This document shows, one piece after another, positions 41,794 to 49,702 of a stretch of 52,737 nt of DNA. The DNA comes from Halorubrum tebenquichense DSM 14210 (GTDB lineage Archaea > Halobacteriota > Halobacteria > Halobacteriales > Haloferacaceae), in the NCBI RefSeq assembly GCF_000337415.1, contig NZ_AOJD01000075.1, forward strand, positions 29,691-82,427, in the 5' to 3' direction. Made by a program: the position numbers and the translations under genes. Position 1 is the first letter of the stretch. The number at the start of each line of letters is the position of its first letter. The notes beneath the pieces were generated by a model. The model was given only the letters and a program-made list of their open reading frames with translations, did no database searches and had not been told where the DNA came from.

Positions 41794-43548
41794 TCAGGTA
41801 CCTACCGCCGCGAATGCGAACACGAGCGCGAGGTACGCAGCGACGATGATAACCGCCAGCACCGGGACCAGCGTGAAGTGATCGTGACTCCCGTTGTTGC
41901 CGTCGACCTCACCGCGTTCGACGGCGTCAACGTCGACCTCGCCGGATTCGATGGCGTCGGCAGAAGGCATCACTTCGGGGAGCCCCTTGCGTCTGGCGTC
42001 GAACTTATTCAGCGCGAATACTGCGACCGCCGTCAGAACGAGCGCTAGTGGCAACGCGATGTATGCGGTCTGGAGACCCAGACCGTATAGTATGAGGACG
42101 AACACCGTGACCGCCGCGGCAGTTCCCGCGAACGGTATCTGGGTATTGACGTGGTCGATGTGATCGGAGCCCGAGAAGATCGACGACATGACCGTCGTGT
42201 CGCTGATTGGCGAGCTGTGATCTCCGTAGATGGCACCGCCGAACAGCACTCCAACGAGTACGGGGAGAATTGAGGGACCGACCAGTTCATACCCCAGCGG
42301 GATTGCCAGTGGAGTCAGGATGGCCATGGTTCCCCAAGACGTGCCGGTCGTGAAGGCGACAAACATCGCCGCGAGGAAGATGATCACTGGGAGGAAGCTC
42401 CCCGGGACGCCGCTGCCGACCATCGCGTCGACGATAACCTGGGCGGTGCCGACCTTCTCGGCGGCCAAACCGATCGACCACGCCAACACGATAATCGCGA
42501 TGGCGATGTTCATCGTTTTGAATCCCTGGATGATGGTGTCGCTGGCCGTTTCGAGATCCATCGTCCGGTAGCCGAGCGCACCGATAAAGCCCGACACCAT
42601 GAACGCGAAGGAACCGTACAGAAGACCGAGAGCCACGTCGGTCTCCTGGAACGCTTTCGAGATGCTGACCCCGGGGTCGTGGCCACCACCGAGCCACCAC
42701 ATCGAGATCAGGCTAACAACGAGCAACACCAAGATCGGGCCGAAGAAATTCACGAGCGTCGGATTCTTATCGCTGGGCTCGCCGACGTCCTGCGAGACGT
42801 CAGACAGCGGCGTCGCGTCCTCCCGAATAGTCCGACCGGTGGAACGCGCCCGCCACTCGGCGTCGAGCATCGGGCCGAAGAACCGCTGGGTAATCGCGAT
42901 GAACCCGACCATGAAAAACGCCATGAAACAGTAAATGTTCCAAGGAATGCTCTGAAGGAACAGTCCGAAGGGGGTCATCCCGAGTTCCGAGGCGGTGACC
43001 GTGGCGGCTTCGAAGCCGACGATAATCATCGATACCTGGTAGCCGATCCAGGATGACACCGGCCCGAACGTCGCCACGGGCGAAGTCGTCGAGTCGAGTG
43101 TGTAGGCGTGCATCTCTCGGGAGGAGCGGTTCTCCTGAGCGAGGTCCCGTGTGGCGTTGCCCGTGACAATCGTGCTGGTGTATGAGCTGAAGAAGATGAA
43201 TACCCCGATAAGCCAGGTGAGGATCTGTGACTCGCGAGCGCTGTCGACCCGGTCGCCGATCCACTGCTCTAGCGCAAGGATGCCGCCGGACCGGTGAATG
43301 AACGCCGCTCCCGCTCCCATGAACATGATGAGGATGATAAACTTCGTGTTGAACGGTGTTCGAAACACCTCAACAAGCCAGTCCATGGTGAGCGATGTCG
43401 CGGCGACGGGATTCCAGCCCGCCACAATCATCGCGCCGATCCAGACGCCGGCGAACAGGGACACCAACACCTGCCGTGTCGTCATCGCCAGTACGATCGC
43501 CAGAAGCGGCGGTGCCAATGCCAAGAGACCGTAAGTTGTGGTGGTCAC
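41794..43548 (-). CDS. NhaC-family Na+/H+ (or organic anion) antiporter
   Basis: A polytopic protein of 584 residues from the GTG at 43548 (586 from 43554) with a dozen or so membrane segments. The core VAFTTGTSWGTMAILTPLAIPLG and GGAIYGDHSSPISDTTVMSS are the hallmarks of NhaC transporters. Substrate may be Na+/H+ or, as in MleN/ArcD-like relatives, organic ions. A TATA box (43571-43580) favours the start at 43548. Codon use is less GC-biased than in most neighbours, suggesting later acquisition. Confidence 0.88.
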   Translation of the reverse strand: MTTTTYGLLALAPPLLAIVLAMTTRQVLVSLFAGVWIGAMIVAGWNPVAATSLTMDWLVEVFRTPFNTKFIILIMFMGAGAAFIHRSGGILALEQWIGDRVDSARESQILTWLIGVFIFFSSYTSTIVTGNATRDLAQENRSSREMHAYTLDSTTSPVATFGPVSSWIGYQVSMIIVGFEAATVTASELGMTPFGLFLQSIPWNIYCFMAFFMVGFIAITQRFFGPMLDAEWRARSTGRTIREDATPLSDVSQDVGEPSDKNPTLVNFFGPILVLLVVSLISMWWLGGGHDPGVSISKAFQETDVALGLLYGSFAFMVSGFIGALGYRTMDLETASDTIIQGFKTMNIAIAIIVLAWSIGLAAEKVGTAQVIVDAMVGSGVPGSFLPVIIFLAAMFVAFTTGTSWGTMAILTPLAIPLGYELVGPSILPVLVGVLFGGAIYGDHSSPISDTTVMSSIFSGSDHIDHVNTQIPFAGTAAAVTVFVLILYGLGLQTAYIALPLALVLTAVAVFALNKFDARRKGLPEVMPSADAIESGEVDVDAVERGEVDGNNGSHDHFTLVPVLAVIIVAAYLALVFAFAAVGT

Positions 43549-43570
43549 ACCCACGATTGAATATCGACTC

Positions 43571-43580
43571 GTTATAAATA
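43571..43580 (-). promoter_or_regulatory. TATA-like box for the NhaC-family gene
   Basis: Minus-strand TATTTATAAC lies 23 bases before the GTG at 43548. The surrounding 43560-43690 is unusually AT-rich for this genome. Confidence 0.6.
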
Positions 43581-43834
43581 TTCATATATATACGACAGAT
43601 TCCTCGGCGTTCCGAAGCATCCGAACCCGCACATTATATTCCAATATATAACATTTTCAACGCAATATTTACTCTTGTCCCTTATTTGCGAATCATCTGT
43701 ACGTCTATGTGTGTCAAAACCACTCACGATAGTCTGACCAGTACTTCGGTATCCCTTCGTGGCCTCGCGAGACGCGGAGTGCGGATCTCGCACGCCAGCA
43801 TCGTGCGCGTGAGGTTGTCGAAATTTCGCAGAGA

Positions 43835-44479
43835 TTACGCCCCAGACTGCTTCTCGGTTACAAGCTTTAACCCGAAGCCGATCAGTACGCTACCGCTCGC
43901 GTACTGTATGAGTCTGGAGATCGTCTCGGAGCCAACAATGATGTGTCGGACCCGGCTGGCGAACGCTACCACGATCAGGAGATACAGGACGCTGAGGGTC
44001 GCGTAGGTCACCCCCAGAATCGAGATTTGGAGGGACACGCTTGCCGGTTGAGAGATAAACTGTGGGAAGAACGCGAAGACGAAAACCCCGACCTTTGGAT
44101 TGGAGACGTTGATCGTTACTGCCTGCCGGTATGACCGCCTGAGTGAAGTGGTCCCCTCCGAGAGGTTGTTCCGGATCTCGAACTCCCCGTCGCGTCGGAG
44201 CGTCTGAACACCGAGGTAGACGAGATAGGCGGCACCAAGGTACTTCACGACGGTGTAGGCGAGCGCCGACGTTCGGAGAATCGCAGCTAATCCGAGTACC
44301 GCTGCCATCGTGTGAACGAGGACTCCTGTTGCTGTTCCACACGCGGCGGCCGCACCAGCGTAGCGCCCGTGACGGAGGCTCTCCGTCAAGGTGTATATCG
44401 TATCGGGGCCGGGAGAGATAATGACAACAATCGCCGCCGAAACAAACGCGACCAGGGTTGGAAAATCGAAGAGAAGCAT
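43835..44479 (-). CDS. LysE/RhtB-family amino-acid exporter
   Basis: A 214-residue membrane protein with six hydrophobic segments. The N-terminal VIISPGPDTIYTL is the family signature (S-P-G-P), followed by SLRHGRYAGAAAACGTATG and the NVSNPKVGVFVFAFFPQF motif near 125-142. LysE/RhtB proteins export amino acids or derivatives. The gene lies in the lower-GC block, head-to-tail with the antiporter. Its upstream region has AT-rich TTTAAATATAAT at 44521-44532 on the minus strand, a probable promoter with a short leader. Confidence 0.88.
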   Translation of the reverse strand: MLLFDFPTLVAFVSAAIVVIISPGPDTIYTLTESLRHGRYAGAAAACGTATGVLVHTMAAVLGLAAILRTSALAYTVVKYLGAAYLVYLGVQTLRRDGEFEIRNNLSEGTTSLRRSYRQAVTINVSNPKVGVFVFAFFPQFISQPASVSLQISILGVTYATLSVLYLLIVVAFASRVRHIIVGSETISRLIQYASGSVLIGFGLKLVTEKQSGA

Positions 44480-44637
44480 ATTTAAGACAGTTGTTAGTTA
44501 ACTTGTGTTGACAGTCATGTATTATATTTAAATCGTTCAATTCGTGCTATCTCCCGACGCTCCGCGGATGTTCGGTCAATTACATTAGCCTTCAACAATC
44601 CTGGATAAAAAGAATTTGATCCTGACATTCTCTGTTG
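44480..44637. other. AT-rich promoter region of the LysE-family gene
   Basis: It contains the TATA-like element on the minus strand near 44521-44532 and no supported gene. The right end runs into the putative TnpB tail. Confidence 0.5.
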
Positions 44638-44850
44638 AAAACGGCCAATTCCGTCGAATCCGAGTGTGGTACGGCTGTCACGATCCCTTTCGACGTAGGC
44701 ACGGCGGGGGAGCGTACCGGCTGAGCGACTGAGGGACGCAACGAGTGTACGCCCGGCTCACGACGGGACTCTGGGGGACGTGTCTCCCCGGGTAGGACAA
44801 CTGACTTACACCCGAGCGGGTGGTCGATCAACTAGGCACCGATCTACGGC
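44638..44850 (+). mobile_element. Decayed 3' end of an IS1341-type (TnpB) element
   Basis: A plus-strand frame from 44638 to the stop at 44724 reads NSVESECGTAVTIPFD then GTAGERTG, closely resembling the C-terminal tail of haloarchaeal TnpB proteins as I remember it. Downstream, GGGGGAC-type sequence at 44773-44791 can fold on TCTCCCC, and CACCCG-AG-CGGGTG at 44809-44822 is a compact hairpin, like the right end of such elements where the guide RNA scaffold lies. The body of tnpB is missing. Identification rests on memory of the family, not on a search. Confidence 0.45.
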
Positions 44851-44971
44851 TCCGCACGGGCCAGCAAGCGGTTCTAGGCGGCCATTACGGGAGGCCGATG
44901 GTCATACATAGCCCTCAGTGACCCCGCCTCAGTTTACAAATAACACCCCTCAACGGAGCCGACGGACAGCC
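44851..44971. other. Intergenic, nothing recognised
   Basis: Short stretch between the element remnant and the acetyltransferase promoter; no gene or repeat identified. Confidence 0.5.
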
Positions 44972-44979
44972 CTTTTACC
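44972..44979 (+). promoter_or_regulatory. TATA-like box for the sugar acetyltransferase
   Basis: cttttacc lies 21-28 bases before the ATG at 45000, a leaderless arrangement. Confidence 0.5.
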
Positions 44980-44999
44980 AGCAGCCGCACCGGGTACGT

Positions 45000-45563
45000 A
45001 TGGGACGTGAGAAAGAGCGGATGCTCGCCGGCGAGGCGTACGACCCGACGGACCCGGAGCTCGTCGCCGACCGCCGGCGGGCGAGCGACCGCTGCCGCCG
45101 TTATAACGCCACCGCACCGACGGAGACCGACCGGCGCGAGCGACTCCTCCGTGAGCTGTTCGGCGAGGTCGGCGGCGACGCGGTCGTCGAGCCGCCGGTC
45201 CGCTGCGACTACGGGTACAACGTCGGCGTCGGCGACGCCTTCTTCGCGAACTACGGCTGCGTCTTCCTCGACGCCGCGCCGGTCGCGTTCGGCGAGAACT
45301 GCCTGCTCGGGCCGGGCGTCCACGTCTACACGTCGACGCATCCGATCGACCCCGACGAGCGGGCCGCGGGCCGGGAGTTCGGCGACCCCGTGACCGTCGG
45401 CGACGACGTCTGGATCGGCGGGCGGGCAGTGATCACTCCGAGGGTCGAGGTCGGTGACGGCGCGGTCGTCGCGGCCGGGGCGGTCGTCGTCGACGACGTG
45501 CCGGCGCGGACGGTCGTCGGGGGGAATCCCGCCGAGGTGATCCGGCGGATCGACGAGAAGTGA
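45000..45563 (+). CDS. Maltose/galactoside O-acetyltransferase-type protein
   Basis: A 187-residue enzyme of normal family length. EKERMLAGEAYDPTDPEL and RYNATAPTETDRRERLL form the typical N-terminal Mac domain; the beta-helix contains VRCDYGYNVGVGDAFFANYG, VYTSTHPIDPDERAAGREFG with the catalytic His, and VGDDVWIGGRAVITP. It transfers acetyl from acetyl-CoA to a sugar hydroxyl. Its C-terminus meets the prs gene tail-to-tail with only four bases between. Confidence 0.92.
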   Translation: MGREKERMLAGEAYDPTDPELVADRRRASDRCRRYNATAPTETDRRERLLRELFGEVGGDAVVEPPVRCDYGYNVGVGDAFFANYGCVFLDAAPVAFGENCLLGPGVHVYTSTHPIDPDERAAGREFGDPVTVGDDVWIGGRAVITPRVEVGDGAVVAAGAVVVDDVPARTVVGGNPAEVIRRIDEK

Positions 45564-45567
45564 TCGG

Positions 45568-46428
45568 TTACAGCGAGCCGAGCGCGTCGGCCACGGCGGG
45601 CGCGGCGCTGACGACGCTACAGCCCCGCTCGACGGTGTCGGTGCCGACGATCCGGTCGACGCCGGCGGCGCGGAGCTTCGTCACCGCGTTGGCCGCGAGG
45701 ACCGGGTGGACGCAGGCGGCGAGGACCCGCGCCGCGCCGCGGTCGGTGAGGACGGCGACGGACTCGCTCATCGTCGAGCCGGTGGCGATGATGTCGTCGA
45801 CGACGACCACGTCGCGGTCGGCCGCGGTGGCGTCGGAGGGCGACACCGCGACGGCACCGGTCTCGCGGTCGCGGTGCTTCTCGAAGTAGTCCGTCTCGCC
45901 GGTCCCGTAGGCGTCGCGGACGGTGCCGGCCACGTCGACGGCCCCCTCGTCGGGGGCGAGAAAGAGGGGGTCGTCGAGGTCGGCCGGGAGCGGTTCGGCG
46001 AGGACCGCGGCGGCGTCGGCCGCCTCGACGGGGACCTCGAAGAAGTCGGCGACGGTCGCCTCGTGGGGGTTGACGAGGCGGACGCGGTCGGTGCCGGTCG
46101 ATATCGCCCTCGCCATCGCGCGGGCGGAGACCGGTTCGCCGTCGCCGAACGAGGCGTCCTGCCGCGCGTAGCCCATGTAGGGGATCACGGTCGTCACGTC
46201 CGTCGCGCCCGCCTCGCGGACGGCGTCCTGTAGCTGGAGCAGTTCGACCCACGCCTCGTCGGAGTCGGTCGCGGCGACGATCACGGCCTCCTCGCCGTCG
46301 AAGTCGGGCACCGCGGCGAGCCCCTCCCCGTCCGGGAACCGGTCGTAGGTGGGCGTCGCGAGCGCCCGGCCCGTCTCCTCGGCGAGCGCGGCCGCGAGCT
46401 GCTGGGAGCTGGACCCGGGTACGATCAT
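45568..46428 (-). CDS. prs: Ribose-phosphate pyrophosphokinase (PRPP synthase)
   Basis: A 286-residue enzyme making PRPP from ribose-5-phosphate and ATP. MIVPGSSSQQLAAALA starts in the family way; DRFPDGEG and YMGYARQDASFGDGEP (flexible loop/catalytic region near 85-100) are conserved, and VVVVDDIIATGSTMSES is the PRPP-binding loop. It is slightly short of the bacterial form, as is normal for archaeal class enzymes. Confidence 0.94.
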   Translation of the reverse strand: MIVPGSSSQQLAAALAEETGRALATPTYDRFPDGEGLAAVPDFDGEEAVIVAATDSDEAWVELLQLQDAVREAGATDVTTVIPYMGYARQDASFGDGEPVSARAMARAISTGTDRVRLVNPHEATVADFFEVPVEAADAAAVLAEPLPADLDDPLFLAPDEGAVDVAGTVRDAYGTGETDYFEKHRDRETGAVAVSPSDATAADRDVVVVDDIIATGSTMSESVAVLTDRGAARVLAACVHPVLAANAVTKLRAAGVDRIVGTDTVERGCSVVSAAPAVADALGSL

Positions 46429-46556
46429 GGGCGACCGTTCCGCGGACTCCGGTAAACCAGTTTCCTTACCGCGCGGCGCTCCGCGGGCGGAGCCGGCCGA
46501 GTCGGGCGTCGGCCGCGCGCCACGCGAGCGCGGCCCACACCGAGCTCACAGGGGCG

Positions 46557-46565
46557 GATATTTAC
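46557..46565 (+). promoter_or_regulatory. TATA-like box for the zinc-finger protein
   Basis: gatatttac lies 25-33 bases before the ATG at 46590. Confidence 0.6.
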
Positions 46566-46589
46566 GGGCGCGGCGGGTACGAGCGCCCA

Positions 46590-47246
46590 ATGAGCGACAC
46601 CGAAGCCGGCGCGCGCGTCGGACTCCCCTGTCCGTCGTGTTCGCCCTCCGAGCCGACCGTCCACGAGGTCCTCAGCCCCGGCGGGCAGGCCACCGTGCGC
46701 TGTACCGAGTGCGACCACACGCATAAAACTGAGATACCGGAAGAGGAGACCGTCTCCGTGACGATCGTCGTCTCGCAGGACGGCGACTCGTTCACGACGC
46801 GGATGGACGTGCCCGCCGACGGCGACGTCGCCGCGGGCGAGGAGTTCGTCGTCGACACCGACGACGCGCTGATGCAGGTGCGGATCACGGACGTCGAACT
46901 CGGTCCCGAGGAGCGCGTCGAGGAGGCGGACATCACCGACGTGGAGACGCTGTGGACCCGCGCGGTCGACAACGTCGCGGTTCCCGTCACGCTCCACCCG
47001 AAGGACGGCGACGCCGACCAGACGCGCTCGCTGCGCGTGAACGTCCCCGGCGACTACGAGTTCACCGTCGACGAGACGGTCGAGTTCGGCGAGGAGCAGT
47101 TCACCGTCGAGGGGCTCCAGATCCGCGAGGACGCCCCGGAGTACCGCCACGAGAAGCTCGACCACCCCGGCGACCTCGCCTACGCGAAGGACCTCAAGCG
47201 GGTGTACGCCCGCGACGAGACGCTCACCGCGTGGTCCGCCTGGTAG
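46590..47246 (+). CDS. HVO_0476-type zinc finger protein
   Basis: A 218-residue protein. Two Cys pairs near the N-terminus (PCPSC, RCTEC) make a zinc ribbon, followed by beta-rich domains (VSVTIVVSQDGDSFTTRMD, VAVPVTLHPKDGD) and LDHPGDLAYAKDLKRVYAR at the end. This matches my memory of the haloarchaeal HVO_0476 family. A role in translation or RNA binding has no direct support here. Confidence 0.82.
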   Translation: MSDTEAGARVGLPCPSCSPSEPTVHEVLSPGGQATVRCTECDHTHKTEIPEEETVSVTIVVSQDGDSFTTRMDVPADGDVAAGEEFVVDTDDALMQVRITDVELGPEERVEEADITDVETLWTRAVDNVAVPVTLHPKDGDADQTRSLRVNVPGDYEFTVDETVEFGEEQFTVEGLQIREDAPEYRHEKLDHPGDLAYAKDLKRVYARDETLTAWSAW

Positions 47247-47309
47247 TCACCGCCTAGCCGGCCCGCTGGTCACCGGCCGGTCGGCCCGGTAGCCGACGCG
47301 ACCGACCCC

Positions 47310-47326
47310 GTCCGGTCGATCCGGAC
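47310..47326 (+). terminator. Possible hairpin after the zinc-finger gene
   Basis: GTCCGG (47310-47315) and CCGGAC (47321-47326) can pair around a five-base loop, about 65 bases after the stop codon. No T-tract follows directly. Confidence 0.25.
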
Positions 47327-47436
47327 GGACTCGTTCTCTCGTCAGTTCGCCTGATAACCCCCGCGACCGGCGATCCTCACACCAACATAAACAATTATGA
47401 AGGATACGCACATGGAGTGAGACGTGCCGCCCGTAG

Positions 47437-47703
47437 TACACGACTGACGCACGCTCGACGGCGGGGACGACGGCCGGTCCCGGCGGTCCGAGCACGCGCG
47501 AGGCGACCGAGACTGAGCGGCGTATCGACCGATCGGAACCGTCCGCGTCCGCGGACGGCGACGACGCGAAGGAGGGTCCAGACGACCTGCCGACCGCGGC
47601 CGAGGCGGTCGCGCAGGCGGCGGGGACGTTCGACCCGTCGGACACCCGCCGGATAGCGAACGGGACCGACCGCTGGAACGCGTACGCCGGCTCGTCGCAC
47701 TGA
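47437..47703 (+). pseudogene. 88-codon coding-like frame without a start codon
   Basis: From the TAG at 47434 to the stop at 47701 the frame is open and reads like haloarchaeal protein: ASADGDDAKEGPDDL, TAAEAVAQAAGTFDPS, ending RWNAYAGSSH, with GC-rich third positions. It has no ATG, GTG or TTG. A TATA-like acataaac (47385-47392) lies about 20-27 bases before an ATG at 47412, but that ATG is followed by a stop two codons later in another frame. Most likely the start was lost by frameshift. Confidence 0.45.
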
Positions 47704-47736
47704 GGCGGCGACGGCCGGGACGCGACGCGGTCGGGC

Positions 47737-47744
47737 CTTTTTAG
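47737..47744 (+). promoter_or_regulatory. TATA-like box before the interrupted frame
   Basis: cctttttag lies 30-37 bases before the ATG at 47774, the start of a short frame cut by the islet. Confidence 0.4.
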
Positions 47745-47773
47745 GCGTCTCCGCCGCTACCGACGAGCGGCCG

Positions 47774-47840
47774 ATGACGAACCACCGCTCCGAGCCGGAC
47801 TCGGCACCCGGCGGCGACGAGCCCTATGAGTACCGAGGCC
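47774..47840 (+). pseudogene. N-terminal fragment of a short gene interrupted by the AT-rich islet
   Basis: The frame MTNHRSEPDSAPGGDE then PYEYRG has haloarchaeal composition up to the 14-bp repeat, then enters AT-rich sequence. If the islet and one repeat copy (47841-49603) are removed, the frame continues across the junction as YRGLFQSNYSCVLPGD for about 40 more codons. This suggests the islet interrupted a small gene, though open frames are common in GC-rich DNA. Confidence 0.4.
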
Positions 47841-48008
47841 AGCTTTCTATCCATACATTTGCGAGGAGAGGTGTACGAGATCCCATACAGTTTAAATTCC
47901 CATTCAGGTTAGACTAGTCGCAGAACTGGTCTCGCTCTGGAAACGAGAAAATTCTGATTCTTAGAAACTTGTTCCTAGTATAGAACAATACAATATGCTG
48001 CTCTTCGG

Positions 48009-48185
48009 TTACTGTCCGTCGTGAACAGGCAGGTCAGCAAGCGTCTCAGAGTCACAGTCGAACGGGCCCGGTAGTTGGTCAGCAAAGGCTCGCACAAAGC
48101 CACTACTTCCCGGCTCCACGATCACCTCACCACCCGCGTGAACCGTCTCACGGTCTTCGTTCTCGCACGTCGTGGGCACGAGCAC
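48009..48185 (-). pseudogene. C-terminal fragment of an unidentified protein inside the islet
   Basis: The minus-strand frame reads VLVPTTCENEDRETVH then AGGEVIVEPGSSGFVRAF and ends LADLPVHDGQ. Composition is acidic and coherent, and its local GC is higher than the surrounding islet. The frame stays open upstream to a stop at 48228-48230 without an ATG, so either a GTG at 48185 starts a 58-residue protein or, more likely, this is a gene remnant. Family not recognised. Confidence 0.4.
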
Positions 48186-48298
48186 TAGAACACGCTTCTG
48201 AGAGGGAGTTGGCCCGGGGCTGGACGGTTAAAATTCTTAGTTCCATGTTGGTTATATTTCACCGAAAATTACTATACAGCTCCTGGCTACTTTAGATT

Positions 48299-49351
48299 AT
48301 GACACTCGAAATGGATGATCATCCATTTATCCGTCATGTTGGATTCGTCATCGTGTCTATCGTGCTGTTTTTGATCGTCGCTTGGATCTTTGGGATTGAA
48401 TTTACCGAACAGGTGCGGACGCAGATCTACATTGCGACCGGCGCAGGGTTGGGACTGGCCTTCGCTCGCAATGCTGTCAGGCGATTACTTCGCAGTGCTG
48501 GTCGTGGCTCGGAGTTCGTAGTTCTCTATTCGAGCTACCGGGCGTTGGGTGAGCGATTCGTTGTTCTTTGGATGCTAGGTTTCATCGTGCTAACCGTAAT
48601 CTCCGGTGGATCAGTTGACCTTGTCGGGTTCAAACATGTCGCTATGATCGTGCTCATGTTCGTGCTTGCCATCGCCTCTGCGAGTTTCCCTAACCTGAAC
48701 CGCACGCTGAGAGACATGGTGTGGATACTCACCGCCATAGCTTCGGCAGCCGTTGTCGTTTTCCTACTGTATTCGGTCGTCGAATCGATCGTATCAACAA
48801 GACTGGATCTGTTGTCGTTCTCCACGACGATTGAATTGCTCGAACCGGTAATAGCGTCAGCAGTTGTAATCGGGGCAATACAAGTTATAATTGGGAGAAC
48901 AGTCGGACCAACGACGAGAGAACTTGAGTACGATCGACATCCATCTGCGGTGTCAGTTTCATCTGATAATGACGAGAAATTTTTGGAAGCAGTACAAGAG
49001 TTAGCTGAGATCTGGGAAGAGAATACAAAAAGTGGTCCAAGGCGTCATTCAGCTAACGCTCGTCAAACAAGTGTTACCATTTCAGTCAATGGAAAGCAAA
49101 AAGCGGACTATAATATTGAACTAGGTGCCGACTCTGATCGTTGGGGTTATTCAAGGATTGTATCCGAGATCGGCGACAAGAACGCAAGATGGATCAGTAG
49201 AGAGGGTTCGCCACAATATCCCGATAAGGTTGAGACGGCGAAGTTCCTCCAATTGAAAGTGATAACGGATGTCTCAAGTTTGGGAATTAAAGAGCGAGTG
49301 TACCTCAGGATACAAGCAGTCAAGAGATCGGTTTTTGGATCAAATACGTGA
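48299..49351 (+). CDS. Orphan multi-spanning membrane protein with cytoplasmic C-terminal domain
   Basis: A 350-residue protein. Membrane segments lie at about 14-32 (VGFVIVSIVLFLIVAWIF), 42-55, 88-102, 110-128, 138-160 and 180-198; a soluble domain of about 150 residues follows (from FLEAVQELAEIWEENT), rich in Lys/Ser/Asn and less acidic than typical local proteins. Codon use is AT-leaning. The TATA-like tactatac lies about 22-30 bases before the ATG. I recognise no family. As the only intact gene of a repeat-bounded islet it could be a defence, immunity or other accessory protein; that is speculation. Confidence 0.7.
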   Translation: MTLEMDDHPFIRHVGFVIVSIVLFLIVAWIFGIEFTEQVRTQIYIATGAGLGLAFARNAVRRLLRSAGRGSEFVVLYSSYRALGERFVVLWMLGFIVLTVISGGSVDLVGFKHVAMIVLMFVLAIASASFPNLNRTLRDMVWILTAIASAAVVVFLLYSVVESIVSTRLDLLSFSTTIELLEPVIASAVVIGAIQVIIGRTVGPTTRELEYDRHPSAVSVSSDNDEKFLEAVQELAEIWEENTKSGPRRHSANARQTSVTISVNGKQKADYNIELGADSDRWGYSRIVSEIGDKNARWISREGSPQYPDKVETAKFLQLKVITDVSSLGIKERVYLRIQAVKRSVFGSNT

Positions 49352-49589
49352 CACCGTCATCTTAGGGTTTAGATATAGACACTACCGTGCGGTGTTGTCG
49401 GTCTCTGTTACGTCTTGATTGTTCAATAGAGAGGGACAACATTGTGTATACGAACACTACAGCCTGAACCGAGGCTTGTCATGATCGAGACAGTCGTGGA
49501 CCAATGTATCCAGATACTGGATGAACCGTGACGGAATGAGAGATTCTATAGAATCTCTAATATCTCCTCTATAGATAGATTGTGAGCTG
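49352..49589. other. AT-rich 3' part of the islet, no gene
   Basis: No coding frame is supported. It contains an exact 20-bp palindrome (49539-49558) followed by more short AT-rich inverted motifs (tctatagata) up to the right-hand direct repeat. Confidence 0.5.
49539..49558. repeat. Perfect 20-bp palindrome near the islet right end
   Basis: The ten bases agagattcta are followed directly by their reverse complement. It could be a recombinase or regulator binding site or a terminator-like hairpin for the membrane-protein gene, whose stop is about 190 bases upstream. Confidence 0.6.
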
Positions 49590-49702
49590 TGAGTACCGAG
49601 GCCTCTTTCAATCGAACTACAGCTGCGTGCTGCCCGGCGATCACGACACGCACTCCACGCGGACGCGGGTCGGCACGATCGAGCGACGAGCGAGCGCCCC
49701 GA

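Larger units (their letters stand above)
47827..49603. mobile_element. AT-rich islet bounded by 14-bp direct repeats
   Basis: tgagtaccgaggcc occurs exactly at 47827-47840 and 49590-49603. The DNA between (about 1.75 kb) is clearly more AT-rich than both flanks, and the composition changes at the repeats. It carries one intact membrane-protein gene, a broken minus-strand frame and a 20-bp palindrome near the right end, but no transposase or integrase. Inside the repeats, AGCT, CTATC and GAGGAGA occur in the same order on opposite strands, a weak hint of imperfect terminal inverted repeats. Confidence 0.65.

Noticed and set aside
43572-43793. 73-codon minus-strand frame in the AT-rich promoter region
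   Set aside because: It covers the NhaC-family promoter, has unusual Cys/Tyr/Phe-rich composition at its end and no promoter of its own.
44592-44831. Minus-strand 79-codon frame
   Set aside because: It is antisense to the presumed TnpB tail and scaffold and has Pro/Arg/Ser-rich low-information composition.
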